Source: OCS116 cluster bacterium (lineage in GTDB: Bacteria > Pseudomonadota > Alphaproteobacteria > Rhizobiales > OSC116). From it: DNA of 18,583 nucleotides. Positions 1 to 7,251 of this stretch are shown here, piece by piece (within the stretch, counting starts at the first letter, position 1; each line of letters begins with the position of its first letter). The position numbers and the translations under genes were made by a program. Location: assembly GCA_002402005.2 (NCBI GenBank), contig NVUS02000076.1:1-18583 (forward strand). The letters run 5' to 3'. Below the pieces are notes generated by a model. That model saw only the letters and a list, made by a program, of their open reading frames with translations. It was not told where the DNA came from and searched no databases.

Positions 1-337
1 GTGTGCGGTAGTGGATGGCATATTCTTTGCCAGTTTCGAACCTAACGCCATAAAGATAAGCGCCATCTTTAAGTGGCACGCTGCTGTCATCTTCTTTGAT
101 GCGGCCGCGCATTTCTTTATATAGGTCATCTTGCAGGCCAAGCGTGTCGGATAATTTGTCTAATGTATAGGCGTTTTCGGCCTCTAAATGCTGGCGGATG
201 TCGGCATTTAGAATTTGTGGATCGCGCAATACGTCCTGCCACTTATCATCGCGCAGCCAGGCATAATTGTCGGTGCGGCTGATGCCATGATGGGTATCAA
301 TTTTTGGAATTTTTGGGCAAATGGGTTTTGTGGTCAT
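1..337 (-). CDS. ptrB: Oligopeptidase B (S9 family), N-terminal fragment
   Basis: The reverse strand reads from an ATG at 337 to the window edge without a stop, giving about 112 residues, so the gene is cut and most of it, including the catalytic Ser/Asp/His domain, lies outside. The visible part matches the N-terminus of prolyl-oligopeptidase-family oligopeptidase B: RTDNYAWLRDDKW near residues 21-33, then ADIRQHLEAENAYT, then a stretch like LYKEMRGRIKEDDSSVP and the beginning of the first beta-propeller blade (YLYGVRFETGKEYAIHYR). Enzymes of this family cleave short peptides after Arg or Lys in the cytoplasm or periplasm. The start lies 11 bp after the msrB stop on the same strand, so the two are probably co-transcribed. 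Confidence in the family is high from this N-terminal pattern; the exact substrate class is inferred. Confidence 0.85.
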   Translation of the reverse strand, partial: MTTKPICPKIPKIDTHHGISRTDNYAWLRDDKWQDVLRDPQILNADIRQHLEAENAYTLDKLSDTLGLQDDLYKEMRGRIKEDDSSVPLKDGAYLYGVRFETGKEYAIHYRT

Positions 338-348
338 GGGTGAAATCT

Positions 349-744
349 TTATGAATTGGGAATGAAATCGAGTGCGCTGCCATTGAGGCAATAACGTAGG
401 CCGGTTGGTGGTGGGCCATCGGGAAAAACATGGCCCAAATGGGCATCGCACTTGGCGCATCTAATTTCGGTGCGCGGACGGTCGAGATAAGAGCGGTCTT
501 CTACCTCTTTGACCACATTGTCACTCACCGTGGCGAAAAAGCTTGGCCAGCCGCAAGCGGCATCAAATTTGGTGTCGGATAAAAACAACGCCTCATCGCA
601 ACAAATGCAATGATAAGTGCCGAGTGAATATTCGAGATTATATTCATGGCTATGGGGGCGTTCGGTGGCGGCATTTTGGGTGACTTGAAATTGTTCATCA
701 CTTAAAATTTTGCGCAATTCATCTTGGGTTTTGATTTTACTCAT
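349..744 (-). CDS. msrB: Peptide-methionine (R)-S-oxide reductase MsrB
   Basis: This 131-residue protein is a full-length SelR/MsrB domain, which reduces methionine-R-sulfoxide in proteins and so repairs oxidative damage. Visible landmarks are the zinc-binding pairs Cys46/Cys49 and Cys96/Cys99, the GWPSF motif at 65-69, the HLGHVFPDGP stretch at 102-111 and the catalytic cysteine Cys119 in RYCLNG. Cys64, just before GWPSF, is in the position used as the resolving cysteine in many members. No signal peptide is seen, so it should act in the cytoplasm. It is the first gene of a probable two-gene operon with the oligopeptidase B gene 11 bp downstream. An AGGAG ribosome binding site lies 11 nt before the ATG and is partly inside a 9-bp hairpin (separate entry). 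The Mrp operon is transcribed divergently. Confidence 0.96.
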   Translation of the reverse strand: MSKIKTQDELRKILSDEQFQVTQNAATERPHSHEYNLEYSLGTYHCICCDEALFLSDTKFDAACGWPSFFATVSDNVVKEVEDRSYLDRPRTEIRCAKCDAHLGHVFPDGPPPTGLRYCLNGSALDFIPNS

Positions 745-749
745 CTGAG

Positions 750-773
750 TTTTAGCTCCTGTTTGAGCTAAAA
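750..773 (-). promoter_or_regulatory. Perfect 9-bp hairpin containing the msrB Shine-Dalgarno
   Basis: Positions 750-758 and 765-773 are perfect inverted repeats (TTTTAGCTC / GAGCTAAAA) around a 6-nt loop. In the msrB mRNA the hairpin ends 5 nt before the AUG. The only good ribosome binding site, AGGAG at 760-756, spans the loop end and the first stem bases. The fold would therefore partly hide it. It could instead be a DNA operator for a dimeric regulator. The inverted repeat is seen directly; the function is inferred. Confidence 0.45.
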
Positions 774-861
774 AGATAATCAGTATCTTGCCAAGTTACA
801 AGGCTAAAATTGTCGGCAGGGCTAGATAAATTAGAATGGTTTTGATGTATAAATCATGATG

Positions 862-877
862 TTAACCCTTCATTAAC
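862..877 (+). promoter_or_regulatory. CtrA-box match upstream of the Mrp operon
   Basis: The sequence is TTAA, seven bases (CCCTTCA), then TTAAC. This is an exact match to the full CtrA consensus TTAA-N7-TTAAC known from alphaproteobacteria. It lies 94 bp before the mnhA start codon in the only intergenic gap from which the antiporter operon could be transcribed, which is also the gap for divergent msrB. I could not assign convincing -35 and -10 hexamers, so whether it would activate or repress is open. Confidence 0.5.
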
Positions 878-971
878 TATAAAGGCCGAGTCTGGCGCGT
901 AATTGTGAATCCCATTCGGCCGTCCCCCCGACAAAAACATATTGGCCGAAACATTATGATCTGAGGAAAAT

Positions 972-3323
972 ATGCTGCTAGCGGTTTTATCTGGCTTTAT
1001 TTTGGCTCTCTTTGCGCCCTTATTGAAAAGATTTTTAGGTTATCGTGCTGGTTGGTTATTGGCCATTTTACCGGCCTCAATATTTGTTTATTTTTTAGGT
1101 CAATATGACCAAGTGATGGCAGAGCATGCAATTTTTGAGTATCACCCGTGGATACCTTCGCTTGGGCTTAATCTGACCTTTTATTTGGATGGCATTAGTT
1201 TACTTTTTGCCTTGCTGATTTCGGGCATTGGCACATTCATTATGATCTATAGCGGCGGTTATTTAAAAGGCCATGTGCATTTGGGTCGGTTTTTTGCTTT
1301 CATGCTGATGTTTATGGCCTCTATGTTGGGTGTGGTTTTGTCGTCCAACTTGATGGCGATATTTATATTCTGGGAGCTGACCTCGGTCACCTCATTCTTA
1401 TTGATTGGTTTTGACCATTTGCGCCAAGCTTCGCGCCGTGCGGCGTTGCAGGCCTTGCTGGTAACCGGACTTGGCGGCCTTGCCATGTTGGCCGGTTTTG
1501 TGCTTTTGGGTGCGAGCATTGGTAATTTTGAAATGGCCGATATATTGTCGTTCGGCGATGTGATTAAGGATAGTGATCTCTACCTTCCCATTCTCATTCT
1601 TATTTTACTCGGAGCTTTTACCAAATCGGCACAATTTCCGTTCCATTTTTGGTTGCCCAATGCAATGGAAGCGCCAACGCCAGTCAGTGCGTTTTTGCAC
1701 AGTGCGACCATGGTTAAAGCTGGTATTTATTTGATGATGCGAACCTATCCGATTTTGGGCGATACAGTTGAATGGTCGCTTATCTTGGGCATATTTGGTG
1801 GCTTTACCTTATTGGCCGGCACATTCATTGCCATTCGCCAAACTGATTTGAAACAAATGTTGGCTTATACCACTATGGCATCGCTGGGTCTGTTGACTAT
1901 GCTATTGGGTGCGGGAGGAGAAGGCGCGGTTGAGGGCGCTGTGCTTTATTTATTGGCACATTCACTGTTTAAGGGTGGCTTGTTTATGGTGGCAGGTACG
2001 ATTTACCATGAGGCTGGCACGTTGGACATTACCAAATTGGGTGGTTTGCGTAAGAAAATGCCGATCACATTTTTTGCAGCTTTGATTGCGGCTTTGTCGA
2101 TGGGTGGCATCATTCCGCTGGTTGGGTTTATTGCCAAAGAAAGCATGTATCATGCGCTGCTGCATGGTGATCCGTTGTCGTTTATATTGTTAATTGTTGC
2201 CATTATGGGCAACGCCATGATGTTTGCCATCGGCTTTGCCGTGGCCTTAAAACCTATGCTGGGCAAATTGGGCGACATGCCCAAACAAGCCCATGAGGGC
2301 GGCATCATGTTGTGGATTGGGCCTTTGACCTTGGGCATTTGTGGCTTAGCGGCTGGCCTTGGTATTGCCTATTTGGGCCATACCATTGTGCATAGTGCGG
2401 TTTCGGCCATTGGCAATGAAAATGCTGGCACCGAATTACATTTGTGGGGCGGGATTAACGCGCCGCTTATGCTCAGCTTGTTGACCATGGGTTTGGGTGG
2501 TATTATTTATTATTTCTATGACAAAGCCCGGGCTTTTGCCGATGCGGTGTTGAATTGGATTGGCTGGGGGCCGAACAAAGGCTTTGACCAATTTTTGACA
2601 CTTCTGTTGCGGATTGCTGAGATCATCACCAATACATTCCAAACCGGTCATTTGAAAACCTATATGCGCAATACATTCATATTGTTGGCTTTGGTGATTT
2701 GGGTGCCGATGATTGCTTATGATGCTTTGCCGGACATTGATTTTGCGAGTTTGACCAAGCCGACATTTTACGAAGCTGGCATTTTGCTGATTGCGGTGCT
2801 GGGGCTATATGCGGTTCTGGTGGCCAAATCGCGCTTAACATCCATCGTATCATTGGGCATTTTGGGTTTTGCGGTGGCGATTTTATTTATGTTATTTGGC
2901 GCGCCGGATTTATCCTTCACCCAATTTATGGTCGAAACTTTGACCGCGGTGATTTTGGCCTTGGTGATGACCCGTTTGAAACTTGATAAGAGTGATGCCA
3001 AATACGGCATGGAGGCGATTGTTGCCACCATTGTGGCTGTAGCGGTTGGCTCGGGTTTTGCAGCTTTGCTATTGCGGGTGATGCAGACTGAATTGGATAT
3101 GAGCCTATCGGATTATTTTACCAAATATAGTGCGGCGATTGCTCATGGTCATAACATTGTGAATGTGATTTTGGTTGATTTTAGAGCCTTGGATACTTTG
3201 GGTGAAATTTCGGTGGTGATGACCACCGGTGTGGTGATATTGGCATTGATTAAGCTCAAGCCAAAAAATCATAAACATGAAAGCCAGAAGGGCAAAAATA
3301 AATTGAAGGAGACGGCGTCATGA
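972..3323 (+). CDS. mnhA: Mrp-type Na+/H+ antiporter subunit A
   Basis: This 783-residue polytopic membrane protein is the large subunit of the Mrp (Mnh/Pha) cation/proton antiporter, a relative of complex I subunit NuoL. The NuoL-like proton-pumping domain covers about residues 60-430, with the conserved glutamate E135 in FIFWELTSVTSFLLIGF and lysines K218 (GAFTKSAQFPFHFWLP) and K249 (HSATMVKAGIYLM). The C-terminal part holds a DUF4040-like region (about 605-680, GAPDLSFTQFMVETLTA) and an MbhE/MrpB-like helix pair (about 720-765, NVILVDFRALDTLGEISV). MrpB is encoded separately, so this is the group 1 (A to G) architecture rather than an A-B fusion. A GAGGAAAAT ribosome binding site precedes the ATG. 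The stop overlaps the mnhB start in ATGA. The lysine-rich C-terminal tail should be cytoplasmic. Confidence 0.97.
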   Translation: MLLAVLSGFILALFAPLLKRFLGYRAGWLLAILPASIFVYFLGQYDQVMAEHAIFEYHPWIPSLGLNLTFYLDGISLLFALLISGIGTFIMIYSGGYLKGHVHLGRFFAFMLMFMASMLGVVLSSNLMAIFIFWELTSVTSFLLIGFDHLRQASRRAALQALLVTGLGGLAMLAGFVLLGASIGNFEMADILSFGDVIKDSDLYLPILILILLGAFTKSAQFPFHFWLPNAMEAPTPVSAFLHSATMVKAGIYLMMRTYPILGDTVEWSLILGIFGGFTLLAGTFIAIRQTDLKQMLAYTTMASLGLLTMLLGAGGEGAVEGAVLYLLAHSLFKGGLFMVAGTIYHEAGTLDITKLGGLRKKMPITFFAALIAALSMGGIIPLVGFIAKESMYHALLHGDPLSFILLIVAIMGNAMMFAIGFAVALKPMLGKLGDMPKQAHEGGIMLWIGPLTLGICGLAAGLGIAYLGHTIVHSAVSAIGNENAGTELHLWGGINAPLMLSLLTMGLGGIIYYFYDKARAFADAVLNWIGWGPNKGFDQFLTLLLRIAEIITNTFQTGHLKTYMRNTFILLALVIWVPMIAYDALPDIDFASLTKPTFYEAGILLIAVLGLYAVLVAKSRLTSIVSLGILGFAVAILFMLFGAPDLSFTQFMVETLTAVILALVMTRLKLDKSDAKYGMEAIVATIVAVAVGSGFAALLLRVMQTELDMSLSDYFTKYSAAIAHGHNIVNVILVDFRALDTLGEISVVMTTGVVILALIKLKPKNHKHESQKGKNKLKETAS

Positions 3324-3736
3324 ATACCATAATTTTACGCACCATTGCCCCGGCTTTGACGGCTTTGATGATTATATTTTCCCTATTTGTTTTGTTGCGT
3401 GGCCATAATGAACCGGGTGGCGGTTTTATCGGTGGCCTGATTGCGGCTTCGGCCATGGCCCTATACGGCATATCATCTGGTGTGCGTGCGGTGCGCCGTG
3501 CGCTGTATTTTCATCCGGTCACTATGGGTGGTTTTGGTGTATTGATGGCGGCCTGTAGCGGCATACCTTCTTATATCAACCAAGTGCCATTTCTATCGGG
3601 CATCTGGTGGAAAGTGCCATTGGGCAATGGCGATTATTTTGATCTATCAACCCCAATGATTTTTGACATTGGTGTGTGGTTTGTGGTGGTTGGTGCGATC
3701 ACCGCGATTATGTTGACTTTGGAGGAGGCGGACTGA
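3320..3736 (+). CDS. mnhB: Mrp-type Na+/H+ antiporter subunit B
   Basis: This 138-residue protein has four hydrophobic segments and the MrpB signature LRGHNEPGGGFIGGL at about 28-42, followed by a conserved FHPVTMGGFGVLMA stretch. MrpB is an obligatory small subunit of the Mrp antiporter complex and forms part of the membrane arm thought to carry sodium or potassium. The start codon overlaps the mnhA stop (ATGA at 3320) and is preceded by an AAGGAG ribosome binding site, which indicates translational coupling. The length is typical for a stand-alone MrpB. The stop overlaps the mnhC start. Confidence 0.96.
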   Translation: MNTIILRTIAPALTALMIIFSLFVLLRGHNEPGGGFIGGLIAASAMALYGISSGVRAVRRALYFHPVTMGGFGVLMAACSGIPSYINQVPFLSGIWWKVPLGNGDYFDLSTPMIFDIGVWFVVVGAITAIMLTLEEAD

Positions 3737-4113
3737 TGGAATTTTATTTAACAATATTGGTTGGGCTTATCTTCGCTGCCAGCACTTATATGATGCAAAG
3801 CCGCAGTGTGATTAGATTGGTTTTGGGCGTGGCTTTATTGGGCAATGCCGTGAATTTGTTGATTTTTACCGTTGGCCGTGTGACCCGCGACATTCCACCG
3901 ATTATTCCGAAAGATTTTCATGGCACATTGACTGGCATTGCCAACCCTTTGCCGCAAGCGTTGATTTTGACCGCGATTGTGATTGGCTTTGCGCTGTTTG
4001 CCTTTGTTTTGGTATTGACTTACCGCGCTTATGAAAGCTTGGGCACCGACAATAGCGATGATATGCGCATTGCCGAGCCTGAAAAAACTCAAGCTTCCAA
4101 GCTGACTTATTGA
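3736..4113 (+). CDS. mnhC: Mrp-type Na+/H+ antiporter subunit C (NuoK-like)
   Basis: This 125-residue protein has three transmembrane segments and is homologous to complex I subunit NuoK. Typical features are GVALLGNAVNLLIF (about 31-44) and the NPLPQALILTAIVIGFALFAFVL stretch (about 70-92), in which the PLPQALILTAIVI core is diagnostic. I chose the ATG at 3736 over an upstream in-frame start at 3676. It gives the family length, overlaps the mnhB stop as TGATG and follows a strong GGAGGAGG sequence at 3721-3728; the upstream extension would just be an alternative frame of the conserved mnhB 3' end. The acidic C-terminal tail is probably cytoplasmic. Confidence 0.96.
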   Translation: MEFYLTILVGLIFAASTYMMQSRSVIRLVLGVALLGNAVNLLIFTVGRVTRDIPPIIPKDFHGTLTGIANPLPQALILTAIVIGFALFAFVLVLTYRAYESLGTDNSDDMRIAEPEKTQASKLTY

Positions 4114-4133
4114 ACTGAACGGAATTAGAAATT

Positions 4134-5714
4134 ATGGCAGACCCAAATTTGATAAGTGAAGCGATGCGCACCACGCCGACCTTGCTGGCGGAATGGAAGA
4201 TATTGACGCCTATGCTAGCGCCATTAGTGCTTGCCGCCATTTCGCTTATTTTACGCCAAAAAGATCAATGGCAATTTTACATTGCTTTCACCGCCGCGCT
4301 GATTGCGATGATCGGCTCTGGGTTTTTGGTTTTTGACATTATAATCGACGGCCCGCAAAGCTTGGTGATGTCGGGCTGGTTAGCGCCTTATGGCATTGCA
4401 TTTACTGCCGATAGTTTAAGCGCTATATTTGCCTTTATTGCCTCTTTGGTGACCTTGTTGATCATTCTTTATAGCCCGGCTGATGTTGACAAAGCTGCCT
4501 CTAAAGCGGGTTATTATACCTTGATCATGATGTTATTGGTCGGGGTCAATGGCTCGTTTTTGACCGGTGATATTTTCAACCTTTATGTATGGTTTGAAGT
4601 GATGTTGATCTCGTCATTTGGCCTGCTGATATTGGGCGGTGATAAGATACAGCTCGACGGTGCGGTGAAATATGCATTTTTAAACTTATTGGGCACGACC
4701 TTCTTTTTGATTGCCACTGGCTTGCTTTATGGCGTGACCGGCACTTTGAACTTTGCTGACTTGTTTGGCAAAGTGGCTGCCAGTGAAGCGACAGGGACAT
4801 TGGCTATATTGTCGGTATTATTTCTGTTTGCCTTTGGCATTAAAGCTGCGGCGTTTCCGATGTATTTTTGGTTGCCGGCGGCTTATCATACGCCGCGTGT
4901 GGCGGTATCGGCTATATTTGCCGGCTTATTGACCAAGGTTGGCATTTATGCGCTGATGCGGATATTCACCATCGTCTTCCCCGAAGGCAATGGTGCGGCA
5001 TTTGAATTGTTTGGCATCATTGGTGGCTTGACTGTCATTGTCGGTGGTCTGGGCGCGATTGCGCAGACCGAATTGCGCCGCATGTTGGCTTATCTGTTAA
5101 TGTCGGGCGTGGGTATGTTGATGATTGGCATATCGATACACACTCAATTGTCTTTGATGGCAACGGTGCAATATGCCATCCATTCTATGTTGGTGATGAC
5201 CGGGCTTTATTTATTATCTGGCGTGATTGGCCGCATGGCTGGTAGTTTTGAAATTGCCAAAATCGGCGGCATTGTGATGCAGAATCATTTTGTAGCCATT
5301 GCTTATTTTGGTTTGGCATTGGCGGTTATGGGGCTGCCGCCATTCTCTGGCCTATGGCCAAAATATATGATGGTGATGGCGGCGTTTGAGCAGGGCCATT
5401 ATTGGCTAATTACCGCCATATTGGTTGGTAGTTTCTTGACCATAGCCGCGGTTGGCCGGGCCAGCATTCAGATGATTTGGCGCGGTGGTGATGTTGACAC
5501 GCCAGACGGCCAATATGAAGCCCGTGGTAAACGCTTAGAGAATAAGCAATTGCGCATTATGATGCTGCCGATCAGCATTATCTTTTTATTGACTTTATGG
5601 TTGGGTGTCTCGCCCAATACGATGATTAGACAAGCCGATTTAGCCGCTTATGACTTGCTGAATGTTGAGCAATATATTCAAGCGACATTTGACACAGGAG
5701 AGCCTGAACAATGA
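4134..5714 (+). CDS. mnhD: Mrp-type Na+/H+ antiporter subunit D (NuoM/N-like)
   Basis: This 526-residue polytopic protein is the second large proton-translocating subunit of the Mrp complex. The conserved glutamate is E155 in FNLYVWFEVMLISSFGLL. Conserved lysines are K237 (AFGIKAAAFPMYFWLPAAYHTP) and K268 (GLLTKVGIYALMR). The GLPPFSGLWPKYMM motif at about residues 400-413 is typical of this subunit. The first 20 or so residues are hydrophilic and precede the first membrane helix. The gene starts 20 bp after mnhC with a modest ACGGAATT ribosome binding site, one of only two real gaps in the operon. The 3' end overlaps mnhE by four bases. Confidence 0.97.
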   Translation: MADPNLISEAMRTTPTLLAEWKILTPMLAPLVLAAISLILRQKDQWQFYIAFTAALIAMIGSGFLVFDIIIDGPQSLVMSGWLAPYGIAFTADSLSAIFAFIASLVTLLIILYSPADVDKAASKAGYYTLIMMLLVGVNGSFLTGDIFNLYVWFEVMLISSFGLLILGGDKIQLDGAVKYAFLNLLGTTFFLIATGLLYGVTGTLNFADLFGKVAASEATGTLAILSVLFLFAFGIKAAAFPMYFWLPAAYHTPRVAVSAIFAGLLTKVGIYALMRIFTIVFPEGNGAAFELFGIIGGLTVIVGGLGAIAQTELRRMLAYLLMSGVGMLMIGISIHTQLSLMATVQYAIHSMLVMTGLYLLSGVIGRMAGSFEIAKIGGIVMQNHFVAIAYFGLALAVMGLPPFSGLWPKYMMVMAAFEQGHYWLITAILVGSFLTIAAVGRASIQMIWRGGDVDTPDGQYEARGKRLENKQLRIMMLPISIIFLLTLWLGVSPNTMIRQADLAAYDLLNVEQYIQATFDTGEPEQ

Positions 5715-6184
5715 GAATATTTACACTACACATCATACTCTCGCTAGCGTGGGCGGCGATTGCGGGTAATTTTTCCATCCTCAATATATTTGTTGGGTTT
5801 ATATTTGGCCTGTTGGCCATTTGGTTGGTGCGTGAGCAATTGGGCGCGGGGTTATACTTTCGCAAATCGCGTAAAATCATCTCGTTGATGTTTTTATTCC
5901 TATATGAATTGGTGCTTTCGACCATAAAAGTGGCGGTATTGGTGCTTAAGCCGAAATTGGATTTTGAACCGGGCATCATAGCCTACCCGCTAGCGGTGAA
6001 ATCGGACAGTGAGATCACTTTGCTAGCCAATTTAATAACTTTAACCCCAGGCACGCTGAGTGTGGATGTATCGGATGATAGAAAGACGCTTTATGTGCAT
6101 GCCATTGATGCCACCGACCCCGAGGGCATCATTGCTGACATTTCCAGCGGGTTTGAGCAGAAGGTGATAGAGGTATTTGAGTGA
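5711..6184 (+). CDS. mnhE: Mrp-type Na+/H+ antiporter subunit E
   Basis: This 157-residue MrpE protein has two or three N-terminal hydrophobic helices (about 5-42 and 56-75) followed by a soluble domain. The conserved region with ITLLANLITLTPGTLSVDVSDD at about 99-120 is the family hallmark, and LYVHAIDA follows. MrpE is needed for assembly or full activity of the complex. The ATG overlaps the mnhD stop (ATGA) with AGGAGAG about 8 bases upstream. The stop overlaps the mnhF start as TGATG, so D, E and F are translationally coupled. Confidence 0.95.
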   Translation: MRIFTLHIILSLAWAAIAGNFSILNIFVGFIFGLLAIWLVREQLGAGLYFRKSRKIISLMFLFLYELVLSTIKVAVLVLKPKLDFEPGIIAYPLAVKSDSEITLLANLITLTPGTLSVDVSDDRKTLYVHAIDATDPEGIIADISSGFEQKVIEVFE

Positions 6185-6492
6185 TGGAAAATATTTATTT
6201 AGATTATGCAACTTTGATTGCGCAGGTTTTACTGATCATCGCCTTTGTTTTGGTGACCATAAGATTGATTATTGGGCCGACATTGTCCGACCGGATATTA
6301 TGTTTGGATGTATTGGTGACATTGGGCATTGGCTTTATTGCTATATTTGCCATTAGAACCCAGCAATTCGCTTATATTGATGTGGCGATTGCTTTGGGAT
6401 TGATTGGCTTTTTGGCCACGGTGGCATTTGCCCGCTACATATTGTGGCAAGGCCAGAACCAAATGCAATTGGACGACAACAAATCAAGTTAA
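6184..6492 (+). CDS. mnhF: Mrp-type Na+/H+ antiporter subunit F
   Basis: This 102-residue protein has three transmembrane helices with the MrpF pattern: RLIIGPTLSDRILCLDVLVTLGIGFIAI at about 26-53 and YIDVAIALGLIGFLATVAFARYI at about 63-85. The aspartate in the DRILCLD motif is conserved in the family and considered important for cation transport. I chose the ATG at 6184, which overlaps the mnhE stop as TGATG. The GTG one codon upstream at 6181 is also in frame and would add a single residue, so the difference is trivial. Confidence 0.95.
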   Translation: MENIYLDYATLIAQVLLIIAFVLVTIRLIIGPTLSDRILCLDVLVTLGIGFIAIFAIRTQQFAYIDVAIALGLIGFLATVAFARYILWQGQNQMQLDDNKSS

Positions 6493-6504
6493 ACGGAGAG
6501 ACGT

Positions 6505-6864
6505 ATGATTATCGAATTGATTATAGCTGCACTGATCGTGATTGGGGCGGCGTTTAGCCTGATTGGTGCATTGGGCGTATTGCGCTTCCAAGACGTTTAT
6601 GTGCGCATGCATGCGGCCAGTAAAGCCGGCACCTTAGGTGCGGGGCTTTTATTGCTTGGCGTGGCTGTGGCATCGGCAGAATTGGGTTTAATCACCCGTT
6701 CAATCGCGGGTGTGTTGTTTTTGATTTTAACCACGCCGGTTTCGGCGCATCTTTTGGCGCGTGCTTCGGTGATTGCCGGGGTGAAAACTTGTGACCGAAC
6801 GGTGATTAATTTAATCGAAGGCAAATATTCAAAAGACGGCCAGACTTTGGATGGTCACAAGTAG
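6505..6864 (+). CDS. mnhG: Mrp-type Na+/H+ antiporter subunit G
   Basis: This 119-residue protein is MrpG, the last subunit of the complex, with three hydrophobic helices. Family features are FSLIGALGVLRFQDVYVRMHAASKAGTLGAGLLLLGV at about 17-53 and RSIAGVLFLILTTPVSAHLLARA at about 66-88. The gene starts 12 bp after mnhF behind a GGAGAG ribosome binding site. After its stop I see no GC-rich terminator, only AT-rich sequence, so the operon end could be Rho-dependent. With A to F upstream the complete seven-subunit set is present and every frame is intact. Confidence 0.95.
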   Translation: MIIELIIAALIVIGAAFSLIGALGVLRFQDVYVRMHAASKAGTLGAGLLLLGVAVASAELGLITRSIAGVLFLILTTPVSAHLLARASVIAGVKTCDRTVINLIEGKYSKDGQTLDGHK

Positions 6865-6998
6865 CTTGTTATTTAACGAGATTATTAAGTAAAATAGAAA
6901 AATTGAATTAGAAATATATTAATATTTTAATCGTTAAGAGCGGCGTGTATATCTTTATTATTTGATGATATGCACGGTTATAATTGCTCGTATTCAGG

Positions 6999-7014
6999 GC
7001 AATTGTTCAATTGC
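6999..7014. promoter_or_regulatory. Hyphenated palindrome GCAATTG-tt-CAATTGC
   Basis: Two perfect 7-bp inverted arms are separated by two bases, the form of an operator for a dimeric regulator. A further AATTGC lies at 6982-6987. The site is about 240 bp before the mucR start and about 135 bp after mnhG. No regulator can be named. Confidence 0.3.
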
Positions 7015-7162
7015 GCATGGTTAACCTGAAAACTTCAACTAAATTGATGACTTAGCGGTTAGAATGATATTTGATTATACATAAGTATTATTTATATGTT
7101 GAAAATTTTGGCTATTGTGCGCATTTATATGGGCATGAAATCGAGTATTTTCCTTTATTTGC

Positions 7163-7197
7163 TTGACGTTCCGGCGATTATTACTATCTGTATACAG
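7163..7197 (+). promoter_or_regulatory. Possible mucR promoter with overlapping 10-bp palindrome
   Basis: TTGACG at 7163-7168 matches a -35 hexamer. A weak -10 candidate, TATCTG at 7185-7190, follows after 16 bp. The -10 overlaps a perfect 10-bp palindrome, CTGTATACAG, at 7188-7197. This would leave a leader of roughly 55 nt before the mucR ATG at 7252. A palindrome on the -10 fits an autorepressor site, but the assignment is inferred from spacing alone. Confidence 0.35.
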
Positions 7198-7251
7198 AAT
7201 GGTAAAAAAAGCGGAGCTTTTAAACGGCCCCAATGTTATGGAGAGTATTTT

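Larger units (their letters stand above)
6865..7251. other. AT-rich intergenic region between mnhG and mucR
   Basis: This 387-bp gap holds no gene I can support. The first 80 bases are almost pure A/T, with several TTAA and TATTAATA tracts and no intrinsic terminator for the Mrp operon. It then contains a hyphenated palindrome at 6999-7014 and a possible mucR promoter at 7163-7197 (both listed separately). An open frame from 7096 to 7251 is in frame with mucR but not family-like. MucR-type proteins favour AT-rich DNA with T-A steps, so autoregulatory binding here is plausible. Confidence 0.5.

Noticed and set aside
6869..6892. AT-only inverted repeat TTATTTAA / TTAAGTAA after mnhG as terminator or CtrA box
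   Set aside because: It has no GC pairs in the stem and no T-tract, and the two TTAA elements are 8 bases apart rather than 7.
7096..7251. N-terminal extension of mucR by 52 residues, or a separate upstream peptide
   Set aside because: The extension is not family-like, crosses the candidate promoter and lacks a ribosome binding site, whereas GGAGAG directly precedes the ATG at 7252.
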